A stretch of 64,000 bases of DNA, taken from Caldanaerobacter subterraneus (GTDB lineage: Bacteria; Bacillota; Thermoanaerobacteria; Thermoanaerobacterales; Thermoanaerobacteraceae). Both the position numbers and the translations under genes were made by a program. The notes beneath the pieces are model-generated. The model did no database searches, was not told the origin of the DNA, and worked only from the letters and a program-made list of their open reading frames with translations. How positions within the stretch are numbered: position 1 is the stretch's first letter; each line of letters starts with the position of its first letter. The stretch is from the NCBI RefSeq assembly GCF_004345675.1, contig NZ_SLWU01000002.1, forward strand, positions 83,258-147,257, given 5' to 3'. Positions 1 through 7,633 of this stretch are shown here, piece by piece.

Positions 1-275
1 AAAAGGGTCTACCTTTATCTGAACCTTTGAGGAGAATTGGCGTTTTCCCACCCATGGTGATTCAGATGATAAGTGTAGGAGAAAGCTCTGGCGCTTTGGA
101 TACTATACTTGAGAAGACGGCTAGCTTTTTTGACAGAGAAGTTGACACAGCAGTATCCCAGATGACAACTTTGTTAGAGCCGATTATAATCCTAATGCTT
201 GCAACAGTGGTAGGCTTCATAGTCGTCTCAATAATAATGCCACTGTTTGAACTATACAATTTCATTGGAAGGTAA
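1..275 (+). CDS. pilC: Type IV pilus inner-membrane platform protein PilC/GspF, C-terminal part (5' end outside window)
   Basis: The reading frame is open from base 3 and ends with TAA at 273-275, so only about the last 90 residues are present. The sequence shows LSEPLRRIGVFPPM, then VGESSGALD, then a long hydrophobic segment ending in MPLFELYNFIGR. This is the conserved C-terminal T2SSF domain of PilC/GspF, the membrane platform on which the assembly ATPase acts. It leads directly into a pilin gene 30 bp downstream. The assembly ATPases (PilB/PilT) are expected upstream of the window. The call is secure although the gene is cut by the window edge. Confidence 0.9.
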   Translation, partial: KGLPLSEPLRRIGVFPPMVIQMISVGESSGALDTILEKTASFFDREVDTAVSQMTTLLEPIIILMLATVVGFIVVSIIMPLFELYNFIGR

Positions 276-305
276 ATTCAAGGGGAAAGGGGGTGAAAAA
301 GGAGT

Positions 306-632
306 ATGGAATGGTTTGTAAAGGCACTCAATAAGGATGAAAGAGGTTTTACACTGATTGAGTTGATTGTTGTAATCGCAATTTTAGGAATACTAGCAGC
401 AATTGCTGTGCCGAGAGTGACAACGTCATTGGCAAATGCTAAAGCAAAAGCTGATGAGGCAAATTTAAAGATATTACAAAATGCAGTAGAGAGATATTAT
501 GTTGAACATGAAGGAAAATATCCACAGTCATTAAATGAGCTTGTTCCTAACTATATTGACAAAGTACCAAAAACTCAGGATGGAAAAGATTTTAACTACA
601 ATCCTTCTACTGGCGAAGTTACTTTACCATAA
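306..632 (+). CDS. Major type IV pilin / GspG-type pilin
   Basis: A 108-residue prepilin with a short basic leader ending at Gly14, followed by FTLIELIVVIAILGILAAIAVPRV. This is the class III signal and hydrophobic N-helix. Cleavage between Gly14 and Phe15 would put Glu at mature position 5 (Glu19). The C-terminal half is short and resembles GspG/ComGC-like pilins. A clear AAGGAG ribosome site precedes the ATG. It is the first and simplest pilin of the operon and is followed by a hairpin, so it may be made in excess of the downstream minor pilins, which fits the major subunit. PilA or ComGC naming cannot be settled here. Confidence 0.88.
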   Translation: MEWFVKALNKDERGFTLIELIVVIAILGILAAIAVPRVTTSLANAKAKADEANLKILQNAVERYYVEHEGKYPQSLNELVPNYIDKVPKTQDGKDFNYNPSTGEVTLP

Positions 633-636
633 CTTC

Positions 637-670
637 AGGGCACGTTTTTGTGCCCTCCTTACTATTTTTT
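637..670 (+). terminator. Hairpin with T-rich tail between pilin and prepilin peptidase (attenuator-like)
   Basis: AGGGCAC at 637-643 pairs with GTGCCCT at 650-656, followed by a T-rich tail ending at 670. It may partly stop transcription after the major pilin. Its 3' arm overlaps a second possible pairing, TGCC(C)TCCT at 651-659 with AGGAGGCA at 671-678, which would cover the pilD ribosome site. Confidence 0.5.
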
Positions 671-687
671 AGGAGGCAATTTTAATC

Positions 688-1446
688 ATGAAAATGCTAA
701 TTTACATACTCATATTTCTATTCGGCACAATTATAGGAAGTTTTTTAAATGTGGTCATATATAGAGTTCCCAGAAAAGAGTCCATAATATACCCTTCCTC
801 CCATTGTCCCAGATGTGGTCATGAATTAAATGGTATTGATTTAATACCAATATTGAGTTATATTTTACTTAAAGGAAGATGCAGGTACTGTGGAGAAAAA
901 ATTTCAATAAGATACCCTGTTGTGGAGCTGCTTACAGGAATTGTATTTGTAATAATTTACTCTAAATTTGGGTTGGACGTGAAGGCTTTTTATTACATGT
1001 TTCTTTCTTCTGTGCTGATTTCAGCAAGTTTTATAGATCTGGAACACAAAATCATACCCAATAGCATAATAATAGCTGGATTTATAGGTGCTTTAATTTT
1101 TAGACTACTCATGTATAGTTATGGCTTTTTAGACTACATTCTGGGGCTTTTACTGGGTGGGGGAATACTCCTTCTCATCTCTTTTCTCTCAGGAGGGGAA
1201 ATGGGGGGAGGAGATGTAAAATTAATGGCTCTTATAGGCTTTTTTATAGGATGGAAGCTTGTGCTTTTAAATTTGTTGCTGGGTGTTGTGTTGGGAGCTT
1301 TGGCAGGTGTTTTACTTGTACTTTTTAAGATAAAGAGCAGAAAGGACTACATACCTTTTGCACCTTATCTATCTTTAGGATGGCTTATTTCAATCTTATA
1401 CGGATATGAGATTTTAAATTACTATTTAAAACTCATAAGGGGCTAA
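688..1446 (+). CDS. pilD: Type IV prepilin peptidase / N-methyltransferase (A24 aspartyl protease)
   Basis: A 252-residue polytopic membrane enzyme that cleaves prepilin leaders and methylates the new N-terminus. The N-terminal cytoplasmic domain has the two CxxC pairs of the family (CPRCG near residue 40 and CRYCG near 70). The two catalytic aspartates lie in FIDLEHKIIPN and in the GGGDVK motif. Length and order match the bacterial PilD/ComC/PppA family. It has a strong AGGAGG site and sits between the major pilin and the minor pilins it processes. Confidence 0.93.
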   Translation: MKMLIYILIFLFGTIIGSFLNVVIYRVPRKESIIYPSSHCPRCGHELNGIDLIPILSYILLKGRCRYCGEKISIRYPVVELLTGIVFVIIYSKFGLDVKAFYYMFLSSVLISASFIDLEHKIIPNSIIIAGFIGALIFRLLMYSYGFLDYILGLLLGGGILLLISFLSGGEMGGGDVKLMALIGFFIGWKLVLLNLLLGVVLGALAGVLLVLFKIKSRKDYIPFAPYLSLGWLISILYGYEILNYYLKLIRG

Positions 1447-1450
1447 GCTT

Positions 1451-1909
1451 ATGAAGGGGGAAGAGGGGCTAACTTTAATAGAGCTTGTAACAGTTTTGGC
1501 ACTTTTGTCCATTATAGTTCTTATAGTTATCCCTTTGACTGACTTTTTTGATACGACAAAGTCAAATGTAAGGCTTACTCTTATTGCACGTGAGGTTGTA
1601 AATGACTTAAGGTACATACAGCAAAAAAGTATTTTTGAAGGAGAAATATTGCGCTTTGAAAGCGATGACACAGGGACGAGGTATTACATAAAGAGAAAAG
1701 ATGACAATGAAAATATCAAGATAAAAAATTTACCTGAGGGAATTAAGATAAGTAAAAAAGATGGGGGAAAGGTAGAAATATACTTTAATCAGATGGGGAC
1801 TCCTATTGGAGCTTGTACAATAACTTTAAAAAATGATAAAGGAAGCGAGATTTACATAAGTGTGGCGGTAGTAACAGGGCGCATTATGATAAGTGGGAAG
1901 AACTATTAG
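1451..1909 (+). CDS. Type II secretion/type IV pilus minor pseudopilin (GspH-like)
   Basis: A 152-residue protein with a very short leader (MKGEEG) followed by LTLIELVTVLALLSIIVLIVIP. Predicted cleavage is after Gly6, giving a mature Glu5. The body is a beta-rich domain typical of GspH/FimT-like minor pilins. It begins four bases after pilD stops and is followed by further pseudopilins, so it is probably part of the pilus tip or priming complex. The exact minor-pilin class is inferred from size and position only. Confidence 0.82.
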   Translation: MKGEEGLTLIELVTVLALLSIIVLIVIPLTDFFDTTKSNVRLTLIAREVVNDLRYIQQKSIFEGEILRFESDDTGTRYYIKRKDDNENIKIKNLPEGIKISKKDGGKVEIYFNQMGTPIGACTITLKNDKGSEIYISVAVVTGRIMISGKNY

Positions 1910-1919
1910 GAGTGATTTT

Positions 1920-2591
1920 ATGAAGATTTTAAAAGATAAGAAAGGCATGACTTTAATAGAGGTTCTTGTCTCAATAGCTGTGTTTGCAGTAGTGGCAATA
2001 CCTCTTTTAGGCATTTTTAGTCAATCTGTTATTACTTCTGCTGATTCTAAGATAAAGACAAAAGAAGCCACTATTGCGCAGACAATTGCAGAAAACATAA
2101 AAGCGGGAAATGTATCAAACCTTGATGAAATAATAACTAAGTATAAAGAAGAAGGTTTTATAGCCTATGTTGAACAGCAAACTTCCACAGGAGAACTTTC
2201 TCAGTATCAGATTAAAGTAGGGAAAATTGATTCAAACACTCCTATGTATACACTTTATATTATGGCGCCTGCAACAGAAATTACTTCTCATGTTCCTGTA
2301 GAATTACCCTCTGAGGAAAGCTCAGGTGGAGGTAGTAGCAGTAGTGATGATGTAATAAAGCGTATATGGGACTTAATAAAAATAGGAATAATTGCTGCAT
2401 GGACTGTTTTATTTTTGGGGGTTGTTATAGTTACATTGGGGTGGAATGAGATTACTAAAACAAAAATTTTGACTATAGCAGATACTATTGTTAACATGAT
2501 AAAAAATGGAGTTACTAGTTTAAAAGCAATCGGGACAAAAGCTTCAGAAATCGCTGGTGTTAAGGTTCCATGGTGGTTAAAATGGTGGTAA
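1920..2591 (+). CDS. Minor pseudopilin (PilV/GspI-like) with an extra C-terminal hydrophobic segment
   Basis: The ATG at 1920 is preferred over an in-frame GTG at 1893 because AGGAGTG lies just upstream and the GTG lies deep in the previous gene. The 223-residue product has leader MKILKDKKG, then MTLIEVLVSIAVFAVVAIPLLGIF with mature Glu5. Residues around 130-145 are a Ser/Gly-rich linker. A second hydrophobic stretch (IGIIAAWTVLFLGVVIVTLGW) follows, which is unusual for a pseudopilin and predicts a second membrane span or a buried helix. It ends in a Trp-rich tail (WWLKWW). It overlaps the next pseudopilin gene. Confidence 0.78.
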   Translation: MKILKDKKGMTLIEVLVSIAVFAVVAIPLLGIFSQSVITSADSKIKTKEATIAQTIAENIKAGNVSNLDEIITKYKEEGFIAYVEQQTSTGELSQYQIKVGKIDSNTPMYTLYIMAPATEITSHVPVELPSEESSGGGSSSSDDVIKRIWDLIKIGIIAAWTVLFLGVVIVTLGWNEITKTKILTIADTIVNMIKNGVTSLKAIGTKASEIAGVKVPWWLKWW

Positions 2592-3091
2592 GAAAAGAAG
2601 AAGGATTTACCCTTATTGAACTTATTGTGACATTGGCAATATTGGGGATTGTGATAGGGGTTTATTCATCTTTATATTATTCGGGGTACAAGTCATTTTC
2701 AAGTACACAAAATAGCGTAGACGTGGAACAAAATGTTAGGTTTGCTATGAATTATATTGTATCTTTATTAGAAAAAGGGCCTTCTGAAGTCGAAATTATT
2801 GATAATGGCCGTGGTCTATCGATAAAACAGGTATTAACAGATAGAGGGTATCGTGATTATACAATAACGCTAGAAAAACCTATTCTTTATACCCATATCA
2901 AAGAATCTGACACGGACAGTAGAGGTAGTAAGCTTCAATTAGCTGTTAATATTTATGATTTTATGGTGACTAAAAAAAGTAACAACATGATAAATATCCA
3001 AATAATTGGACAAAGTGATGATAATGGATCAAACAGATTTTCTCTTTCTACAGACGTTTTTTTAAGAAAGAGTGATATAAATGTTCAATGA
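2570..3091 (+). CDS. Minor pseudopilin (PilW/GspJ-like)
   Basis: A 173-residue prepilin with leader MVVKMVVRKEEG and FTLIELIVTLAILGIVIGVYSSLYYSG after the cleavage site. Predicted cleavage is after Gly12, with Glu17 as mature Glu5. The start at 2570 overlaps the preceding gene by 22 bases and has AAGGT upstream. An alternative ATG at 2582 in the same frame would shorten the leader by four residues. The soluble domain resembles PilW/GspJ-type minor pilins that join the tip complex. The subclass is inferred from order (H, I, J, K). Confidence 0.78.
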   Translation: MVVKMVVRKEEGFTLIELIVTLAILGIVIGVYSSLYYSGYKSFSSTQNSVDVEQNVRFAMNYIVSLLEKGPSEVEIIDNGRGLSIKQVLTDRGYRDYTITLEKPILYTHIKESDTDSRGSKLQLAVNIYDFMVTKKSNNMINIQIIGQSDDNGSNRFSLSTDVFLRKSDINVQ

Positions 3092-3731
3092 GAGGGGTTC
3101 TGCTTTAATTTTTACTTTAATGGTAATTTTGATTCTCACAGTTTTAGCTGTAGCAATTTTAGAAGTAACTATTACCAATTACAAAATTTCCCATGCTTAT
3201 GCAAACTCTATCTCAGCTACTTATGCAGCAGAAGCTGGCCTTGAACGAGTAAAAAATGAATTTAACATAGCTTTACAAGATGCTTATCAAGGAAAAGGCA
3301 AAGGAAAAGGGAAAGGTGAATTTTGGATAAATATAGTTACTAACAAAAATACAACTAAGATTCAATATAAAAAAGGTGCAAAAGATTTATTAGATAATGG
3401 ACTTGACATCCCATTAGGGGAGTGGATTTCATTGGGTGATTCAGGACAAGAGTATAAAATTGACAGTATAGAAATAGTTCCTCCTTCAATTAATTTTGAA
3501 AATGAAGGAGAGCAAATTTTAACCTATAAAGTACGTGTATGGACGGAAGGTAGGATGAACAAAATCGTACGCTATGGTTATGCGGAAATTGAATTTGAAA
3601 TTAACGTGATTATTCAAAAGATGGGCAATGATAACAGCGCCAATACTAAGGTGTACCTGAAGGAAAAGGTATCACCGTTTTCACCGATAATAAAGAAGTG
3701 GGTAGTAGATTCAACTCCTGTTGAATATTAA
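3081..3731 (+). CDS. Minor pilin without Glu5 (PilX/GspK-like)
   Basis: A 216-residue protein starting MFNERGSALIFTLMVILILTVLAVAIL. The leader and hydrophobic helix are pilin-like, but mature position 5 is Phe rather than Glu. Absence of Glu5 is the hallmark of the GspK/PilX position at the very tip of the pseudopilus. AAEAGLERVKNEF follows, typical of PilX-like N-termini. Residues about 72-80 form an alternating Gly-Lys tract encoded by a simple AAAGG-type repeat at roughly 3292-3317. It overlaps the preceding gene by 11 bases and closes the pseudopilin set. Confidence 0.78.
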   Translation: MFNERGSALIFTLMVILILTVLAVAILEVTITNYKISHAYANSISATYAAEAGLERVKNEFNIALQDAYQGKGKGKGKGEFWINIVTNKNTTKIQYKKGAKDLLDNGLDIPLGEWISLGDSGQEYKIDSIEIVPPSINFENEGEQILTYKVRVWTEGRMNKIVRYGYAEIEFEINVIIQKMGNDNSANTKVYLKEKVSPFSPIIKKWVVDSTPVEY

Positions 3732-3756
3732 TCAAGGATAATAAGGAGAGGATTTT

Positions 3757-4017
3757 ATGCAACTTAAAAATTACATGGAAGATGCGGTTGAACAGATGAT
3801 GGACAGGGTTTTGAAGGACATTGACGTGTGTAAATGCGAAAGGTGCAGGATGGACATAAAAGCTTTAGCTTTAAATAATTTACCTCCTAAGTATGTCGTT
3901 ACAGAAGAAGGAGAGCTTTATGTGAAGACTAATGAACTTGTGAGGCAGTTTGAAGTGGACATAATAAAGGCTATAACTATGGCTGCTATGAAAGTGAAAG
4001 AAAATCCTCGCCATTAG
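3757..4017 (+). CDS. comFB: Late competence development protein ComFB family
   Basis: An 86-residue protein with an N-terminal helix (NYMEDAVEQMMDRVL), a Cys motif (VCKCERCRMDIKALALNNL) and PPKYVVT. This is the ComFB family signature, a small protein first seen in the Bacillus comF operon. Some ComFB relatives are reported to bind cyclic di-nucleotides and affect pili. Its placement between the pseudopilins and pilM suggests it acts on this pilus machine, but no mechanism is visible here. Confidence 0.85.
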   Translation: MQLKNYMEDAVEQMMDRVLKDIDVCKCERCRMDIKALALNNLPPKYVVTEEGELYVKTNELVRQFEVDIIKAITMAAMKVKENPRH

Positions 4018-4027
4018 GGGTGCAAAA

Positions 4028-4969
4028 ATGCTGGGAATTGAGATAGGAAATGCTAATATAAAGATAGTTTTAAAAGATAGGAAAAATAGACTTTTAGGAA
4101 GTACATATCTTGTGAAGACTCCTTCTAATGTTATAACAGATGGCAAAATAATGGACATAAACACAGTTGCTGAGGCAATCAGAGAGGTTTTAAGGGAAAA
4201 CAATATAAGAGAGAAAAGGGTATGCTTTTCTATTTCAAGTTCACAGAACATTTTAAGAGAAATTACGCTGCCTAAAATGAAGGAAGAAGAAGTTGAAAAA
4301 GCCCTAGAGTATGAGGTAGAGCAGTATATTCCTGATACATACAATTATGTAATTGACTTTAAATTTTTACCCCCTTTGGAAGGCAATGATGAAAAATTGA
4401 GAGTACTTGTAGCTTCTTCCCCAAAAGAAATAGTCGAAAAATATGTAAAGCTTTCAGAAGCTTTGAAGTTGTACTTGGAAGCTATTGATATTTACGCAAA
4501 TTCTTTATACAAAGCTTTTAAAAAAGTCGGAGAAAAAGATGGCACAGTTGCAATAATAGATTTTGGTTCTTCTACCACAAATGTAACTTTAGTATCTCAT
4601 GGAAATTTTGTTCTCAATAAGCTTTTGGAATTTGGCGGCAAAAAATTGACTCAAGCAATCGCAAGTTCTTTTAATTTGGAGTTTGATACAGCGGAAGAGT
4701 ATAAAAAGACAAGGGAAATTGAAAATATTGAGGAGATTCTTAGGGAAAATTTTTCCGAAGAGTTTCAAATGGTAAGCCGAATATTTGACTTTTTCTATGC
4801 CACATACCACAAAACTGTAGATAAGATTTTATTGATAGGTGGAAATGCAAGATTGAAGGGTTTAAAAGAGTATGTGAAGGACTATTTTAAGGTTGAAGTT
4901 ATCGTTCCAGAGGAAGAAAAATATCTATACTTCTTGCCTGCCTATGGCTGCCTTTTAAGGGGGGAATAA
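4028..4969 (+). CDS. pilM: Type IV pilus assembly protein PilM (actin-like ATPase)
   Basis: A 313-residue cytoplasmic actin/FtsA-fold protein. The N-terminus MLGIEIGNANIKIVL is the first phosphate-binding loop, and IIDFGSSTTNVTLV (near residue 177) and LIGGNARLKGL (near 270) are the second phosphate and adenosine motifs. PilM binds the PilN N-terminus to form the inner alignment complex. It begins 10 bp after comFB and is followed one base later by pilN, the usual M-N-O order. No outer-membrane secretin gene follows, as expected in a Gram-positive cell. Confidence 0.93.
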   Translation: MLGIEIGNANIKIVLKDRKNRLLGSTYLVKTPSNVITDGKIMDINTVAEAIREVLRENNIREKRVCFSISSSQNILREITLPKMKEEEVEKALEYEVEQYIPDTYNYVIDFKFLPPLEGNDEKLRVLVASSPKEIVEKYVKLSEALKLYLEAIDIYANSLYKAFKKVGEKDGTVAIIDFGSSTTNVTLVSHGNFVLNKLLEFGGKKLTQAIASSFNLEFDTAEEYKKTREIENIEEILRENFSEEFQMVSRIFDFFYATYHKTVDKILLIGGNARLKGLKEYVKDYFKVEVIVPEEEKYLYFLPAYGCLLRGE

Positions 4970-4970
4970 G

Positions 4971-5504
4971 TTGAAGGACATAAACCTCATACCGCCAGAA
5001 TTAAAAGAAGAAAGACAAAAGAAGAAAAAAGTGGCTTTAAAACTTTTTTTCGCCACCTTTCTTTTAGGCTTTATATCCCTCTTAATAGCTTTGCCTTTGG
5101 CCTATATGAACAAGCTTTATGGTGAGCTTAAAATTGTCAACGAAGAGCTCAATAAATACAGGAATGTATCAGAGCTTCAGCAGAGTATAAAGGACATGTC
5201 TTTATATTTAGAAAAGAAAAAAAGCATAATTGATAAGGTGAATAAGGGAAAAATAGATTTAGCCAAGCTTTCTGAAGATGTCGCTTCTAACCTTCCTCAA
5301 GATGTTTCGATAACTCATTTGAAATATGACAACAAGGTGCTTGAAATTGAAGGGGAAGCTCTTCATGAGGGCGATGTTGCAGTTTTTATGCTAAATTTGA
5401 GAAGCATAAATTATGTCGAAGATGTAAAAGCCCTTTTAATAGAGCTTAATGAAAAAAATGTATACAAATATGTGGTTCAAGTAAAGGTCAGGGTGGTATC
5501 ATAG
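4971..5504 (+). CDS. pilN: Type IV pilus alignment protein PilN
   Basis: A 177-residue bitopic membrane protein starting at TTG. Its first residues, MKDINLIPPEL, form the conserved PilM-binding motif of PilN. A single membrane helix (LFFATFLLGFISLLIALPLAY, residues about 26-46) is followed by a coiled coil and a small ferredoxin-like domain. It starts one base after the pilM stop and pilO starts immediately at its own stop, so the three are translationally coupled. Confidence 0.88.
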   Translation: MKDINLIPPELKEERQKKKKVALKLFFATFLLGFISLLIALPLAYMNKLYGELKIVNEELNKYRNVSELQQSIKDMSLYLEKKKSIIDKVNKGKIDLAKLSEDVASNLPQDVSITHLKYDNKVLEIEGEALHEGDVAVFMLNLRSINYVEDVKALLIELNEKNVYKYVVQVKVRVVS

Positions 5505-6230
5505 ATGAAACTTACAAAGAGAGAAAAATTTTTAATCTATTTTGCTCTGGTTTTTGCATTTTTTGCGATTTACTATCAATTTTATCTGATTCCAAAGCTT
5601 TCAGAGATAGACAATTTATCACAAGAGATAAAGCTTAAAAGGCAAATTCTTTCACAGGTCTCTTCTTTAAAAGGAGAAAATTTACAAAAAAGTCTGGCGA
5701 AGTGGGAAAAAGAAGTCGAAGAATTGAACGCAATACTTCCAGATGAAAAAGACGCTGAATTTGCAATTCTTGATTTGCAAAGAATGGCAAGTGATTCCGG
5801 CGTAAAAATAAGAAGTATTAATTTTGAAAATGCAAGTCAAGAGGAAAAAAATAAAGAACAGAAAGAAGAATTTGCAGTGACTCCCATATCAGTTACAGTT
5901 TTTGGAAGCTATGATGGGCTTATTTCCTTCATGAAATCTTTACAGGAGTCTAGGAGGCTTCTAACTATTCAGTCTTTTGAAATGCAGAAAGACCAGAATT
6001 CTGAAAATTTGTTTTTAAATGTATTGCTTTTTGCCTATTCTATGAAAGACAGCGGAGCAAAAAAGGCGGAGATAAATGCGCCAAAAGGGAAAGCCAATCC
6101 TTTTCAACCATTGGAGGGAAAAGCTAGTGGGGAAAGTATTACTGAAAGTCCCCCTCCAGTAGATGTGAACAAAGTAATATCTGATACTTTAGAAAAAATC
6201 TTGAAAGAGGCTATACCTTCCAAACCATAA
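5505..6230 (+). CDS. pilO: Type IV pilus alignment protein PilO
   Basis: A 241-residue protein with an N-terminal membrane helix (FLIYFALVFAFFAIYYQFYLIP), a coiled coil to about residue 80 and a C-terminal ferredoxin-like domain. The gene begins directly after the pilN stop codon and completes the M-N-O inner alignment complex. The last 50 residues are Pro/Ser/Lys-rich and look disordered. Family assignment rests on topology and order as much as on sequence. Confidence 0.83.
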   Translation: MKLTKREKFLIYFALVFAFFAIYYQFYLIPKLSEIDNLSQEIKLKRQILSQVSSLKGENLQKSLAKWEKEVEELNAILPDEKDAEFAILDLQRMASDSGVKIRSINFENASQEEKNKEQKEEFAVTPISVTVFGSYDGLISFMKSLQESRRLLTIQSFEMQKDQNSENLFLNVLLFAYSMKDSGAKKAEINAPKGKANPFQPLEGKASGESITESPPPVDVNKVISDTLEKILKEAIPSKP

Positions 6231-6244
6231 AAGGGGGATGGTGA

Positions 6245-6760
6245 ATGAAAAACATAGTTTTGACAGGATTCATGGGGACAGGAAAAACTACTGTAGGGAA
6301 AAAAGTGGCAACTACTCTTCATTTTAATTTTATTGACACTGACAAGCTGGTTGAGAAAATGGCAGGCATGAGTGTGGCGGAAATATTTGAAAAGCACGGG
6401 GAAGAATATTTTAGAAAGTTGGAAAAAGCGGCTGTCATAAAAGCCTCTCGCCTAAAAAATCACGTAATAGCTACAGGAGGCGGGGTTGTATTAAACCCTT
6501 CAAATATTGTACAATTAAGAAAAAACGGAGTAATAATCCTCTTAAAAGCAAGGCCGGAAGTAATTTTGAGGAATATATCCAAAACAAAAGATAGGCCTCT
6601 TCTTGCGGTGGAAGACCCTGAAAAGAGGATAAGAGAGCTTTTAGAGGAAAGAGAGCCTTTTTACAGATTTGCAGATTACACTATAGACGTCTCTGACAAG
6701 ACAATAGAGGAAGTCGCTGAAGAAGTCATAAGAGCGTATATAAAGCTTAAGGGGAGATGA
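6245..6760 (+). CDS. aroK: Shikimate kinase
   Basis: A 171-residue kinase that phosphorylates shikimate in the chorismate pathway. The P-loop GFMGTGKTT is at residues 8-16, the shikimate-binding DTD at 31-33, Arg57 in YFRKLE, the GGG loop near 78-80, and the lid DRPLL near 116-120. Length is normal. The gene follows the pilus operon with 14 bp spacing; aroK next to pilMNO is also common in Proteobacteria. Confidence 0.95.
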   Translation: MKNIVLTGFMGTGKTTVGKKVATTLHFNFIDTDKLVEKMAGMSVAEIFEKHGEEYFRKLEKAAVIKASRLKNHVIATGGGVVLNPSNIVQLRKNGVIILLKARPEVILRNISKTKDRPLLAVEDPEKRIRELLEEREPFYRFADYTIDVSDKTIEEVAEEVIRAYIKLKGR

Positions 6761-6766
6761 TGAAAT

Positions 6767-7633
6767 TTGGAGATTAAGTTTGGGCCTTCTGGAATCTCGC
6801 AGAGCTTTTACGACGAGGGACATAAGTCTTCTGCTGAGATGCCAGAATGGCTTCATAAAATGGGACTTGAGGCTTACGAATACTCTTTTTCTAGAGGAGT
6901 GAGAATAAGCGAAAAATTAGCTTTGCAGCTTAAAGAGAATGCAGAAAAATTTAATATTACAATTACAATCCACGCTCCTTATTACATAAATCTTGCGGCG
7001 GCAAAAGAGGAAAAGATAAAAAATTCTAAAAGGTACATAATTGAAAGTTTGACCGCAGGGAATTTGATGGGAGCAAAAAGAGTTACGTTTCACCCTGGTT
7101 CTGCTTCTTTGGACAGAAGAGAAGCACTTGATAGGGCAAAAAGAGTTTTGAAGGAGGTTATAAAAGAAGCTGATGACTTGGGACTGGGTCATATAACCTT
7201 GTGTCCCGAGACGATGGGCAAGAAAAATCAGCTGGGCACTTTGGAGGAAGTCTTGGAACTCTGTCAGCTAGATGAGAGACTTCTTCCTACCGTGGATTTT
7301 GCCCATTTGCATGCTCGAGACAATGGAAGGTTTAAATCTATAGAAGATTATGAAGAAGTTTTAAACACGATAGAAAAATATCTAGGAAAAGATAGGGCAA
7401 AAGTTATACACGTCCACTTCAGCAGAATTGAATTTACAGAGCAGGGGGAAAAGAAGCACTGGACATTGCTTGATAAAGAATACGGGCCTGAATTTGAGCC
7501 GCTGGCTCAGCTTTTTTATGAAAGAAATATGGAGCCCATAGTTATTTGTGAATCTCGTGAGAGGATGGCAGAAGACGCATTAGAACTTAAGAGAATATAC
7601 CAAGAGGTGGCAAAAAGGGTGTCAAAAACATGA
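6767..7633 (+). CDS. Endonuclease IV-like TIM-barrel protein (AP endonuclease 2 / sugar isomerase superfamily)
   Basis: A 288-residue product from a TTG start with GGGGAGATGA upstream. Metal-site motifs resembling Nfo/endonuclease IV are present in order: TIHAPYYINL, TFHPGSAS, CPETMGK, TVDFAHLHARD, HVHFSR, EKKHWTL and VICESR. In my alignment the Asp of the usual D-R-H motif is Lys here (K-K-H), so the trinuclear zinc site may be altered. It could be a divergent DNA-repair endonuclease or a sugar isomerase-like enzyme. It is coupled to proB by a 4-base overlap. Confidence 0.75.
   Translation: MEIKFGPSGISQSFYDEGHKSSAEMPEWLHKMGLEAYEYSFSRGVRISEKLALQLKENAEKFNITITIHAPYYINLAAAKEEKIKNSKRYIIESLTAGNLMGAKRVTFHPGSASLDRREALDRAKRVLKEVIKEADDLGLGHITLCPETMGKKNQLGTLEEVLELCQLDERLLPTVDFAHLHARDNGRFKSIEDYEEVLNTIEKYLGKDRAKVIHVHFSRIEFTEQGEKKHWTLLDKEYGPEFEPLAQLFYERNMEPIVICESRERMAEDALELKRIYQEVAKRVSKT

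Noticed and set aside
1893..1919. GTG at 1893 as the start of the PilV-like pseudopilin
   Set aside because: It lies inside the previous gene and would give an overlong leader; ATG at 1920 has an SD and a normal leader.
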